Origin: Dongia_B sp035539075
Lineage (GTDB): Bacteria > Pseudomonadota > Alphaproteobacteria > Dongiales > Dongiaceae
Length of the DNA stretch: 15,214 nucleotides
Direction of reading: 5' to 3'
Assembly (NCBI GenBank): GCA_035539075.1
Contig: DATLJB010000037.1
Location: 1 to 15,214, forward strand
The notes under the pieces are model-generated. The model made no database searches and was not told the DNA's origin. It saw only the letters and a list, made by a program, of their open reading frames with translations. Below are positions 5,839 to 12,362 of this stretch, piece by piece. The translations under genes were made by a program, and so were the position numbers. Positions within the stretch are counted from its first letter, which is position 1; each line of letters opens with the position of its first letter.

Positions 5839-6483
5839 ATGGCTGTCGGCAGCGACACGGGCAACGACAAGACGCCGGTTCGGATCAAGAAATATGCCAA
5901 CCGACGTCTTTATAACACGGCGACAAGCTCATACGTGACGTTGGACTATCTGGCCCAGATGGTGCGGGAGGGGCTCGATTTCACAGTGGAAGATGCCAAG
6001 ACCGGCGAGGATATCACGCGTTCGGTCTTGACCCAGATCATCGTCGAGGAAGAGTCGAAGGGGCAGAACATGCTGCCGATCAATTTCCTCAGGCAATTGA
6101 TCAGCCTCTATGGCGATAACCTGCAATTCCTGGTGCCGCGTTATCTGGAACAGAGCATGGAGAGCTTCTCGCGCAACCAGGAGCAGTTCCGCAGCTATAT
6201 GAAGGAAAGCTTCGGCGGCATGATGCCCTTCGGCCAGCTGGAAGAGATGTCGAAGCAGAACATGAATTTCTTCGAGCAGGCGATGCGGATGTGGACGCCC
6301 TTCACGGTGCCGATGACCATGCCCTCGCCGATGTCCTCGGGCGGCGGCGAGCCGTCGAAGGCCAATGCCGCCGGCACGCCGGAAAAGCCCGGTTCGGCCG
6401 ATGAGCTATCCGATCTCAAATCGCAGATGCAGGCCCTGCAGCGGCAGTTGGAAACCCTGAGCAAGGGCAACAAGACCGAATAG
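5839..6483 (+). CDS. phaR: polyhydroxyalkanoate synthesis repressor PhaR
   Basis: PhaR represses phasin and other pha genes when little PHB is present and is released by binding to nascent polymer. The 214-residue protein starts at the ATG at 5839, with AAGGA 9 nt upstream. The PHB/PHA accumulation regulator DNA-binding domain spans about 13-75 (PVRIKKYANRRLYNTATSSY, then LDYLAQMVREG and EDITRSVLTQII). A middle polymer-binding repeat region follows at about 78-150 (MLPINFLRQLISLYGDNLQ, NQEQFRSYMKESFGG and a Met/Phe-rich stretch). A Pro/Gly/Ser linker and a C-terminal coiled coil end the protein (LSDLKSQMQALQRQLETL). It is divergent from the phaE-like/phaC/phaA/phaB cluster, and a shared dyad in the gap is a likely binding site. 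Confidence 0.96.
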   Translation: MAVGSDTGNDKTPVRIKKYANRRLYNTATSSYVTLDYLAQMVREGLDFTVEDAKTGEDITRSVLTQIIVEEESKGQNMLPINFLRQLISLYGDNLQFLVPRYLEQSMESFSRNQEQFRSYMKESFGGMMPFGQLEEMSKQNMNFFEQAMRMWTPFTVPMTMPSPMSSGGGEPSKANAAGTPEKPGSADELSDLKSQMQALQRQLETLSKGNKTE

Positions 6484-6518
6484 CGGCATGGCTGCGAGGC
6501 TGAATCAGACGGCTTCAT

Positions 6519-6553
6519 AAAAAACGCCGCTGGCATGACCAGCGGCGTTTTTT
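6519..6553. terminator. bidirectional intrinsic terminator
   Basis: A perfect 10-bp stem ACGCCGCTGG/CCAGCGGCGT with a 5-nt loop (6534-6538) is flanked by six A before and six T after. It can therefore stop transcription in both directions. It lies between the convergent ends of phaR and the permease gene at 6589. Confidence 0.93.
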
Positions 6554-6588
6554 ACTTGGTACTGAAATTGGCTACCGCCTGATCTGGC

Positions 6589-7329
6589 TCAAGCGTTGCC
6601 GAGGATTTCCTCGGCTTTCAGCGCGACCGGCTGCTCGCGGTCGCGGTTGAGGCGCCGCTCCAACCAGTTCAGGAAGCGGGTCAGGATAAAAACCAGGATC
6701 ACATAAATGATGCCGGCGGCGATCAGCGGCTCATAGGTGCGGAAGCTCTGCTTCTGCAGCCAGCGCGCCGTGCCCATCACATCCATCACGGTGATGGTGG
6801 CGGCAAGCGAGGTCGATTTCAGCAGCAGCACGGTTTCGGTGCTCATGGTCGGCAGGCAGATACGGATTGCGCGCGGCAGGGTGATGCGACGGAAGATCAG
6901 CCAGCCCGACATGCCGAAAGCCTTGCCGGCTTCCGTCTCGCCATGCGGCACCGCCTGGATGGCGCCGCGCAGGATCTCGCCAGTATAGCCGGCGGTGTTG
7001 AGGCTCAAGGCGAAGATCGCATACCAGAAGCCGTCACGCAGATAGGGCCACAGAAAACTGTGGCGCACCCAGGTGCCGGGCAGGATCTGGCCGAGCCCAT
7101 AATAGATCAGGTAGATCTGCACCAGCAGCGGCGTACCGCGCATCAGCAGGATATAGACATAGCTCGGGGCCCAGAGGTACCAGCGCGGCGAAACGCGGGC
7201 GACGGCGATCGGTACCGCGAGGAGATTGCCGACCACACAGGAGATTGCCGTCAGCGCGAGCGTGACGGGCACCGCTGCGATCAGGCGGGGGATAAGGGTA
7301 TTGATGATGAAATCGAGCACGTCGTTCAT
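6589..7329 (-). CDS. polar amino acid ABC transporter permease (HisM/ArtM-like)
   Basis: This is an inner-membrane permease subunit of a polar amino acid uptake (PAAT) ABC importer, 246 residues. About five hydrophobic segments are visible (roughly 13-45, 52-78, 101-115, 160-185 and 200-220). MRGTPLLVQIYLIYYGLG (63-80) is typical of the HisMQ/GlnP subgroup. The cytoplasmic EAA loop that docks on the ATPase spans about 130-152 (GETEAGKAFGMSGW to RRITLP). The ATG at 7329 has GAGGGA 4 nt upstream, overlapping the end of the preceding permease. Only 9 nt separate the two permease genes, so they are co-transcribed and likely form a heterodimer. The terminator downstream shows that the operon ends here without an ATPase gene. 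Confidence 0.92.
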   Translation of the reverse strand: MNDVLDFIINTLIPRLIAAVPVTLALTAISCVVGNLLAVPIAVARVSPRWYLWAPSYVYILLMRGTPLLVQIYLIYYGLGQILPGTWVRHSFLWPYLRDGFWYAIFALSLNTAGYTGEILRGAIQAVPHGETEAGKAFGMSGWLIFRRITLPRAIRICLPTMSTETVLLLKSTSLAATITVMDVMGTARWLQKQSFRTYEPLIAAGIIYVILVFILTRFLNWLERRLNRDREQPVALKAEEILGNA

Positions 7330-7338
7330 GGCATTCCC

Positions 7339-8061
7339 TCAGCGCCGCAGGCCGCGATTGAGCCGCTTCTCCAGCGCCGCCAGCAGCAGCATGGAGGCGA
7401 CGGTCAGGACCAGGAAGGCGCAGGCCGTGACGGTATAGAAGAACAGGTACTTCTTGGTCGCCCCGGCTGCGTTAGCGCCGGCCGAGAGCAGCTCGACGAC
7501 GCTGCCGGTCACGGTGATATAGGCGCTGTCCTTGGTGATGTTGAGCCATTGGTTTCCCATGCCGGGCAGGGCGTAGCGCAGCATGAGCGGAAACAGGATA
7601 CGGCGGAAACGTAAAGGCGGGCGCATGCCGAAGGCGCGGGCCGCTTCCATCTGACCCTTGGGCACGGCCTGGATAGCGCCGCGCAAGATCTCCGTCATAT
7701 AGGCGCCGTAGATGAAACCCAGTGCTGCGACGGCGGCGGCAAAGCCGCTGATCTGGATGTCTTCCGCGGCAAAGCCGATGCGGACCAGCAAGGCGGTAAG
7801 TGCGGAGGTCCCCGAATAGAACAGCAGCAGGATCAGCAACAGCTCGGGAACGGCGCGAATGATCGTGGTATAGAAATCCGCCAGGCGCCGCAGCCAGACA
7901 TTGCTGCTCAGTTTCGCGCCGGCGCCGAGAAGGCCGAGGGCAAATCCGACGAGATAGGCACAAATCGATATCTGTATTGTCAATCCGAGCCCGCGGAGCA
8001 GTTCGTCGCCCCAGCCCGTGTCGCCATAGGCAAGAAGCGCCCAATTGGACTGGCTGCCCAT
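7339..8061 (-). CDS. polar amino acid ABC transporter permease (HisQ/ArtQ-like)
   Basis: This is the second membrane subunit of the importer, 240 residues. The N-terminal signature LLRGLGLTIQISICAYLVGF (21-40) and IIRAVPELLLILLLFYSG (67-84) are typical of HisQ-type permeases. The EAA loop is at about 136-158 (GQMEAARAFGMRPPL to RRILFP). I chose the ATG at 8061 (MGSQSNWALLAYG) because a Shine-Dalgarno-like CAGGTAAT precedes it. The frame is open a further 27 codons, but that stretch is polar and unlike the family. A 356-nt gap containing a terminator separates it from the binding-protein gene upstream, so its expression probably depends on readthrough or a promoter in that gap. Confidence 0.92.
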   Translation of the reverse strand: MGSQSNWALLAYGDTGWGDELLRGLGLTIQISICAYLVGFALGLLGAGAKLSSNVWLRRLADFYTTIIRAVPELLLILLLFYSGTSALTALLVRIGFAAEDIQISGFAAAVAALGFIYGAYMTEILRGAIQAVPKGQMEAARAFGMRPPLRFRRILFPLMLRYALPGMGNQWLNITKDSAYITVTGSVVELLSAGANAAGATKKYLFFYTVTACAFLVLTVASMLLLAALEKRLNRGLRR

Positions 8062-8150
8062 ATTACCTGTTTCCCATCCCTGTTCTGCCGAGCCCGTTTT
8101 GCCTGACCCACTTTCCGGGTTTTGCTCGGGCCTTCGCCTCAATGTGGATT

Positions 8151-8197
8151 GTCATGCCAATCATGCCGCAGCTTGCCTGGCAAGGACATGGCATGAC
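8151..8197. repeat. nested inverted repeats upstream of permease genes
   Basis: Outer arms GTCATGCC (8151-8158) and GGCATGAC (8190-8197) enclose an inner palindrome CTTGCC-T-GGCAAG (8172-8184). A second CATGCC (8162-8167) could also pair with the right outer arm. It lies about 90 nt before the permease start on the minus strand. Operator or mRNA structure are both possible. Confidence 0.45.
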
Positions 8198-8340
8198 TAA
8201 TCCGATCATCAGTTCTTTGCGTCTTGTTGAGCGACTGTCAAGCAGCGATGCGACGGCGACAGTCCGGCTTGCGACCGATCCGGCGGTTTGGAGTTGCCTC
8301 GATGCCACGTGACCTTGCCTGACACGGAACGAACCCGGCG

Positions 8341-8375
8341 AAATAAAAGCGGCGCCATCTGGGATGGCGCCGCTT
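8341..8375 (-). terminator. intercistronic intrinsic terminator after binding-protein gene
   Basis: A perfect 13-bp stem AAGCGGCGCCATC/GATGGCGCCGCTT with a 3-nt loop is followed on the minus strand by TTTTATTT. It sits 43 nt past the binding-protein stop codon. A partial terminator here would let binding protein be made in excess over the permeases, a common arrangement in ABC importers. Confidence 0.85.
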
Positions 8376-8417
8376 GTCATCTCACGGCCACCAGGCCGCA
8401 CCTGCTGCCGGACAGGC

Positions 8418-9260
8418 TCAGGAGCCGGCGCCGTAAATATCGAAGTCGAAATACTTCTTCGCGATCTGGTTATAGACGCCGCTGTCGCGCACACCCTTGA
8501 TGGCGTCGTTGAGTTCGGCCTTCAGCTTATCGTCGCCCTTGCGCAGACCGCCGCCGACGCCTTCGCCGAGGATCGGATCATCGGGAATCGTCACGACGAC
8601 TTCCATGTCCTTGCCCTGGTCGGACTTCAGGTAATCGGCAAGCGCGACTGAATCGGCCATGACGAGATCGACGCGGCCGGCGCTGAGGTCGGCATCCGCA
8701 TTGTCCTGGGTGTCGTAAACCTTGATCTCCGCATCCTTGCCGAAATACTTCTGGATGTAGTTGGCGTGAATGGTCGAGGTCTGCACACCGATGATCTTGC
8801 CCTTGGCGTCGGCCGGATTGGCGATCTTGCCGCCCTTGCCGTCAGGATTGTCGACGACGCTGATCTTGATGCCGGCGCTCTTCGGACCGATGATCTCGGC
8901 CGGGCTGTTGTAATACTTGTTGGTGAAATCGATGACCTTCTTGCGTTCATCGGTGATCGACATCGAAGCCCAGATCACATCTATCTTCTTTTCCTGCAGA
9001 GCGGGGATGATGCCGTCCCAGGCGATCGGCACCAATTCGCACTTGGCCTTCATCTGCTCGCAGACGGCATTCATCAGGTCGACTTCGAAGCCGACCCAGC
9101 GGCCGGAGGAATCCTGGCTGGCGAATGGCGGATAGGGTTCCTGGGCGACACCGAACTTGATCACATCGTCGGCCTGACTGGGCGTCGCTTGACCTGCCAT
9201 CAACATGCCGGCGACGCCAATCGCCGCTACCTGAACTACTCGCGCAAGGCGTTGAAACAT
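8418..9260 (-). CDS. periplasmic amino acid-binding protein of ABC importer (copy 1)
   Basis: This is a periplasmic solute-binding protein of family 3 (HisJ/ArtJ-like), 280 residues, delivering a polar amino acid to the permeases encoded downstream. A Sec-type signal spans about 1-31 (FQRLARVVQVAAIGVAGMLM, cleavage likely near SQA-DD). Family-3 signatures follow: FGVAQEPYPPFASQD, VGFEVDLMNAVCEQM, VPIAWDGIIPALQEKKIDVI, and SMSITDERKKVIDFTNKYY. GKIIGVQTSTIHANYIQKYF starts the second lobe. The ATG at 9260 has GGAGG 4 nt upstream. It is a clear paralogue of the protein encoded next upstream (9461-10276), which suggests local duplication. Substrate specificity cannot be read with confidence. Confidence 0.94.
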   Translation of the reverse strand: MFQRLARVVQVAAIGVAGMLMAGQATPSQADDVIKFGVAQEPYPPFASQDSSGRWVGFEVDLMNAVCEQMKAKCELVPIAWDGIIPALQEKKIDVIWASMSITDERKKVIDFTNKYYNSPAEIIGPKSAGIKISVVDNPDGKGGKIANPADAKGKIIGVQTSTIHANYIQKYFGKDAEIKVYDTQDNADADLSAGRVDLVMADSVALADYLKSDQGKDMEVVVTIPDDPILGEGVGGGLRKGDDKLKAELNDAIKGVRDSGVYNQIAKKYFDFDIYGAGS

Positions 9261-9348
9261 AATTCCTCCCTTGTGACTCGGACCCTGCCGACTTGCGATC
9301 AGCAGCCGGTTCTGGAAATTTTACAAAGGAACAATTAGCACAGCCTTT

Positions 9349-9380
9349 GCGCCCGCGAAAGAATGTTGCGCGGGCTTTTT
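9349..9380 (+). terminator. orphan plus-strand terminator-like hairpin
   Basis: GCCCGCG (9351-9357) pairs with CGCGGGC (9369-9375) around an 11-nt loop and is followed by TTTTT on the plus strand. Both neighbouring genes run on the minus strand, where no T tract follows, so it does not end either. It could end a plus-strand transcript from the 9261-9350 gap or antisense to the first binding-protein gene. Confidence 0.45.
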
Positions 9381-9460
9381 CATTTTCTGACAGCAATGCG
9401 GTAAGTCCGGCTCAAAAGCGCCGGAGCTACCGCCTCGCCGTCGGCCATCGGCAGGCCAGC

Positions 9461-10276
9461 TTACTGACCGTAGATGTCGAAATTGAAGTACTTGTCGTTG
9501 ATCTTCTTATAGCTGCCATCGGCGCGAATCGCCTTGATTGCCGCCGAGATCTCGTCGCGCAGCGGGTCACCCTGGCGCAAGGCGGCGCCGATATTGGCGC
9601 CGGAGGCCGGGTCGACGATAGCCTCGCCTTTCTGTTCGAAGCCTTTGCCCTGCTCGGTCGTCAGGAAGCCCTGCAGCAGGGCGATGCTGTCGGCGAAATC
9701 GAGATCGATACGGCCGGCCACGAGATCGGCATTCACCTGGTCCTGCTGCTCATAAAGCTTGGTTTCGACCACGTCCCCGAAATGGCTCTGCAGCCAGTTG
9801 GCCTGGGCGGTCGCTGTCTGCACGCCGACGATCTTGCCCTTCAGGCCTTCCTTGGTGATTTCCACCTTCTGGTCCTTGGGGCCGACGAAGACAATCGCCG
9901 TCTCGTAATATTTGTCAGAAAAATCAACCTGCTGGGCGCGTTCCGGCGTGATCCCCATGGAATTGAAGATGACGTCGATCTTCTTTTCCTTAAGCGCCGG
10001 AATGATGCCGTCCCAGGCGATCGGCACCAGCTGGTAGCTCTTGCCCATCTTCGCAAAGAGGGCATCCAGCAGGTCGACCTCGAAGCCCGACCATTTACCG
10101 GCCGCATCCTGGTTCCAGAACGGCGGATAGGGTTCCGGCGAGAAACCGACGCGGATCGTCTCGGCCGCCACCGCTGGTTTCAGGGGGGCAGCTGCAATGA
10201 CTTGGCCGAGCCCGATCAGCAGGGCTGCGATGGTAGCGAGAAATTGGCGGCGATTGGGCCGCAAGCTGACTGACAC
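9461..10276 (-). CDS. periplasmic amino acid-binding protein of ABC importer (copy 2, Tat-like signal)
   Basis: This is a second family-3 solute-binding protein, 271 residues. The start is the GTG at 10276, supported by AGGAGG 6 nt upstream. The N-terminus has NRRQFLATIAALLIGLG, a twin-arginine-like signal (RRxFL plus hydrophobic stretch), unlike the Sec-type signal of its neighbour. The mature part shows VGFSPEPYPPFWNQDAAG, SGFEVDLLDALFAKM, VPIAWDGIIPALKEKKIDVI, and SMGITPERAQQVDFSDKYY, closely parallel to copy 1. It is the first gene of the importer cluster. Two TGTATACA palindromes lie upstream, suggesting regulation by a GntR-type repressor encoded elsewhere. The Tat assignment is by motif only. 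Confidence 0.93.
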   Translation of the reverse strand: MSVSLRPNRRQFLATIAALLIGLGQVIAAAPLKPAVAAETIRVGFSPEPYPPFWNQDAAGKWSGFEVDLLDALFAKMGKSYQLVPIAWDGIIPALKEKKIDVIFNSMGITPERAQQVDFSDKYYETAIVFVGPKDQKVEITKEGLKGKIVGVQTATAQANWLQSHFGDVVETKLYEQQDQVNADLVAGRIDLDFADSIALLQGFLTTEQGKGFEQKGEAIVDPASGANIGAALRQGDPLRDEISAAIKAIRADGSYKKINDKYFNFDIYGQ

Positions 10277-10329
10277 GATTTTCCTCCTGGCTATACGCGG
10301 CCGATTGGGACGGCCGATGGCATCGCTCG

Positions 10330-10360
10330 TTTATCGGCAATGCTGTATACAGCATATCAA
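10330..10360 (-). promoter_or_regulatory. 16-bp palindrome overlapping candidate promoter of the importer operon
   Basis: ATGCTGTATACAGCAT (10340-10355) is a perfect 16-bp palindrome with a TGTATACA core. Minus-strand TTGATA (10355-10360, 5/6 of the -35 consensus) and a weaker GATAAA (10330-10335) flank it at 19-nt spacing, so a bound protein would block the promoter. TGTATACA cores are typical of GntR/FadR-family operators. No GntR gene is in the window. Confidence 0.5.
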
Positions 10361-10387
10361 GGACGCAATCGTGCCGCCAGCGATTTC

Positions 10388-10397
10388 CTGTATACAG
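10388..10397. promoter_or_regulatory. second TGTATACA palindrome
   Basis: CTGTATACAG is a perfect 10-bp palindrome sharing the core of the site at 10340-10355. Centre-to-centre distance is 45 bp, about four helical turns. A pair of this kind suggests cooperative repression of the binding-protein gene at 10276. It also lies downstream of the aminotransferase stop codon. Confidence 0.5.
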
Positions 10398-10472
10398 CTG
10401 GGGTGCCGACCAGCCAGGGCATTGGACGCATGACGGGCGCGGAGGGGAGGCGGGCACCCGCCGGGCGAGGGA

Positions 10473-11642
10473 TCAGTAGCGGGCGAGGAAGCCGGCGAGC
10501 CGGTCCATGGCCTGGTTGAGGCGGTCCTCTCCCTGGGCGTAGCAGAGGCGCAGGAATTTCTCGCCGCCGTGGCCAAAAGCGGTGCCGGGAGCCAGTCCGA
10601 CCCGGCCCTCGACCACCAGGCGCTTGCAGAAGTCGAGGGGATCGGTCATGTCGGCTACTTGCAGCATCAGATAGAATGAGGCCTGGTTGGGAATGACCGA
10701 GACGCGGTTCATTGCCGCCAGGCGCTCGACCACCAGATCGCGTCCCGCCTTGCAACGCGCCACCATGGACTGGACGAAGGCCTCGCCCTCGCGGATGGCG
10801 GCGACGCAGCCCCATTGCAGGAAGGACTGGCCGCCGGAGGTGTTGAATTCCAGCAGCCGTTCGAAGACCGGCGCGGCATGGCGCGGCATGATCATCCAGC
10901 CGACCCGCCAGCCGGTCATCGCCCAGGTCTTGGAGAAGCTGTTGACGACGAACAGCGGATCATCCGGCGTGGCGATTTCCAGGAAGGAGGGCGCCACCGG
11001 CCGGTCATAGACGAGGCGGTTGTAGACCTCGTCGGCGATGATGGCGATGCGGCGCTGGCGGGCGAATTCGAGCAACGCGCGGCGCTGTTCCTCGGGCATC
11101 ACCCAGCCCGTGGGATTGCCCGGCGAAGCGATGTAGATCGCCTTGGTGCGGGCGTCGCAGGCATCGAACAGGCGTTCGATATCGAGCTGCCAGCCGGCAG
11201 CGTCGCCCTTGAGATCGACCTGCCGCACCGCGCCGCCGAGTATCTCGATACAGGCGAAGATATTCGGCCAGACCGGCGTCACGCAGACCACGTTGTCGCC
11301 GGCCGTTACCAGCGACTGGATGATGATCATCATGGCGTTCATGCCGGCGCTGGTGACGGCGATGCGCTCATCGGCGATCTCGACGCCGTAGAGATCGCGG
11401 TGATAGTCGATCAGCGCCCGGCGCAATTCGGGTATGCCGCGCTTCTGGGTATAGAAGGTATGGCCGTCCTTCAGCGCCCGCGCCGCCGCCTCGCAGATGA
11501 ATTCCGGCGTCGGCATATCGCCTTCGCCGACCCAGAGGCCGATCACATCCGGTACTGAAAAGCCCATTTTCCAGACATCGACGATCTGCGAATCCTTGAG
11601 TTCGGCGATATCGGAACGCAGCTGGAAAGCGAAGTCGGTCAT
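10473..11642 (-). CDS. PLP-dependent aminotransferase, class I/II (fold type I)
   Basis: This is a cytoplasmic pyridoxal-phosphate aminotransferase of 389 residues; the substrate is not determinable from sequence. GEGDMPTPEFI (40-50) and the substrate/cofactor motifs NPTG (176-179) and ADEVY (203-207) are present. The Schiff-base Lys238 lies in NSFSKTWAMTGWRVGW, and a C-terminal FLRLCYAQ carries the expected carboxylate-binding Arg. I chose the ATG at 11642 (MTDFAFQLRS), with AGGAG 5 nt upstream, over an in-frame start 13 codons further up. It lies upstream of the amino acid importer on the same strand, with a 196-nt regulatory gap. It may act on the imported amino acid, but this is inference. 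Confidence 0.92.
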   Translation of the reverse strand: MTDFAFQLRSDIAELKDSQIVDVWKMGFSVPDVIGLWVGEGDMPTPEFICEAAARALKDGHTFYTQKRGIPELRRALIDYHRDLYGVEIADERIAVTSAGMNAMMIIIQSLVTAGDNVVCVTPVWPNIFACIEILGGAVRQVDLKGDAAGWQLDIERLFDACDARTKAIYIASPGNPTGWVMPEEQRRALLEFARQRRIAIIADEVYNRLVYDRPVAPSFLEIATPDDPLFVVNSFSKTWAMTGWRVGWMIMPRHAAPVFERLLEFNTSGGQSFLQWGCVAAIREGEAFVQSMVARCKAGRDLVVERLAAMNRVSVIPNQASFYLMLQVADMTDPLDFCKRLVVEGRVGLAPGTAFGHGGEKFLRLCYAQGEDRLNQAMDRLAGFLARY

Positions 11643-11658
11643 GATCGCTCCTGGGCGA

Positions 11659-11667
11659 TTTATATCA
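11659..11667 (-). promoter_or_regulatory. possible extended -10 element for the aminotransferase gene
   Basis: Minus-strand TGATATAAA combines an extended -10 TG with TATAAA. It ends 16 nt before the start codon at 11642, so the leader would be only about 10 nt, just including the AGGAG ribosome site. No convincing -35 is seen. Confidence 0.25.
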
Positions 11668-11721
11668 GGTGTTTCGGGCAATTTCCGATGGCAAGTTCCC
11701 GGCGCAAGTCCCTGGCGAAGG

Positions 11722-12324
11722 TCATTCCTTGGGCAAGGTGGTGGCGAGTGACGGCCGCGCGGAAATGACCTTGTGCCAGGTCGCCAGTTTCGGGAACCGG
11801 CTGGCCCAGTCCTCCGGGCCGAAGCGGAAATTGAGATAGTCGAGCATGACGGCAGTGCTCAGCGTGCTGATATCGATGAGCCCATCGAAGCTGCCGACTT
11901 CGTCTTCCAGCGCCGCCAAGCCGTGATCGACCTTGCTCTTCTGCGTCGCATCCCAATCGGCCGATTGCAGGTTCTTCGGCCGCAGGCTCTCATAGCGGCG
12001 CAGCAGGGCGGCTTCCATGATGCCGTCGGCCAAAGCGTGGCGGCGCAGGGCAGTCCAGCGTGCCGGCCCGGACGCCGGAAACATCTTCTGTCCGCTGTGA
12101 AGGCTGTCGAGATATTCGCAGATGACGATGGAATCATAGAGGCTCTCGCCGCTTTCCAGCACCAGGGCCGGAATCTTGATCAGCGGGTTGTGCTGCCACA
12201 GCTTCGCCGCCGGATCGGCGGTAACGGTGGGGATCAGTTCAAGCCGGTCATGCAGCCCGGTCTCGAGCGCCACCACGCGCACCTTGCGCACGAAGGGGCT
12301 GAGCGGCGAGTAGCGCAGTTTCAT
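11722..12324 (-). CDS. glutathione S-transferase, YibF-like
   Basis: This is a cytoplasmic glutathione S-transferase family protein of 200 residues. The N-terminal thioredoxin-like domain has LRYSPLSPFVRKVRVVALE (3-21), NPLIKIPALVLESGESLYDS (around 46-65) with the cis-Pro of KIPAL and the glutathione-binding ES/DS region, and ICEYLD. The all-helical C-terminal domain includes ALADGIMEAALLRRYE and LDYLNFRF, which resemble Escherichia coli YibF. The ATG at 12324 has GGAG 6 nt upstream; a TTG four codons earlier is unlikely. The gloB gene (another glutathione enzyme) lies directly upstream, 38 nt away and on the same strand, so the two may be co-transcribed. The substrate is unknown. Confidence 0.92.
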   Translation of the reverse strand: MKLRYSPLSPFVRKVRVVALETGLHDRLELIPTVTADPAAKLWQHNPLIKIPALVLESGESLYDSIVICEYLDSLHSGQKMFPASGPARWTALRRHALADGIMEAALLRRYESLRPKNLQSADWDATQKSKVDHGLAALEDEVGSFDGLIDISTLSTAVMLDYLNFRFGPEDWASRFPKLATWHKVISARPSLATTLPKE

Positions 12325-12362
12325 GATGGTCTCCAATTGTCTGACGGGTCGATTGGTTGGGC

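Larger units (their letters stand above)
8062..8417. other. gap between binding-protein and permease genes
   Basis: No convincing gene is seen. From the binding-protein side it holds the terminator at 8341-8375, a 7-bp inverted repeat GACTGTC/GACAGTC (8233-8239, 8258-8264) and a nested repeat at 8151-8197. A perfect minus-strand TTGACA (within 8235-8241) could be a -35 box for the permeases, but I find no good -10 at the usual distance. Confidence 0.6.

Noticed and set aside
8062..8142. Upstream extension of the HisQ-like permease by 27 codons
   Set aside because: The extra residues are polar and unlike a permease start; the ATG at 8061 gives the normal length.
9293..10273. Open plus-strand frame of 326 codons opposite the second binding-protein gene
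   Set aside because: Antisense shadow with no recognisable domain; the minus-strand reading has complete family-3 binding-protein motifs and a Shine-Dalgarno sequence.
10449..10462. GGCGGG-CA-CCCGCC palindrome after the aminotransferase gene as a terminator
   Set aside because: The loop is only 2 nt and no T tract follows on the minus strand, so a terminator call is not supported.
11644..11659. Small ATCGC/GCGAT hairpin around the aminotransferase ribosome site
   Set aside because: A 5-bp stem in GC-rich DNA is easily found by chance and is too weak to claim translational control.
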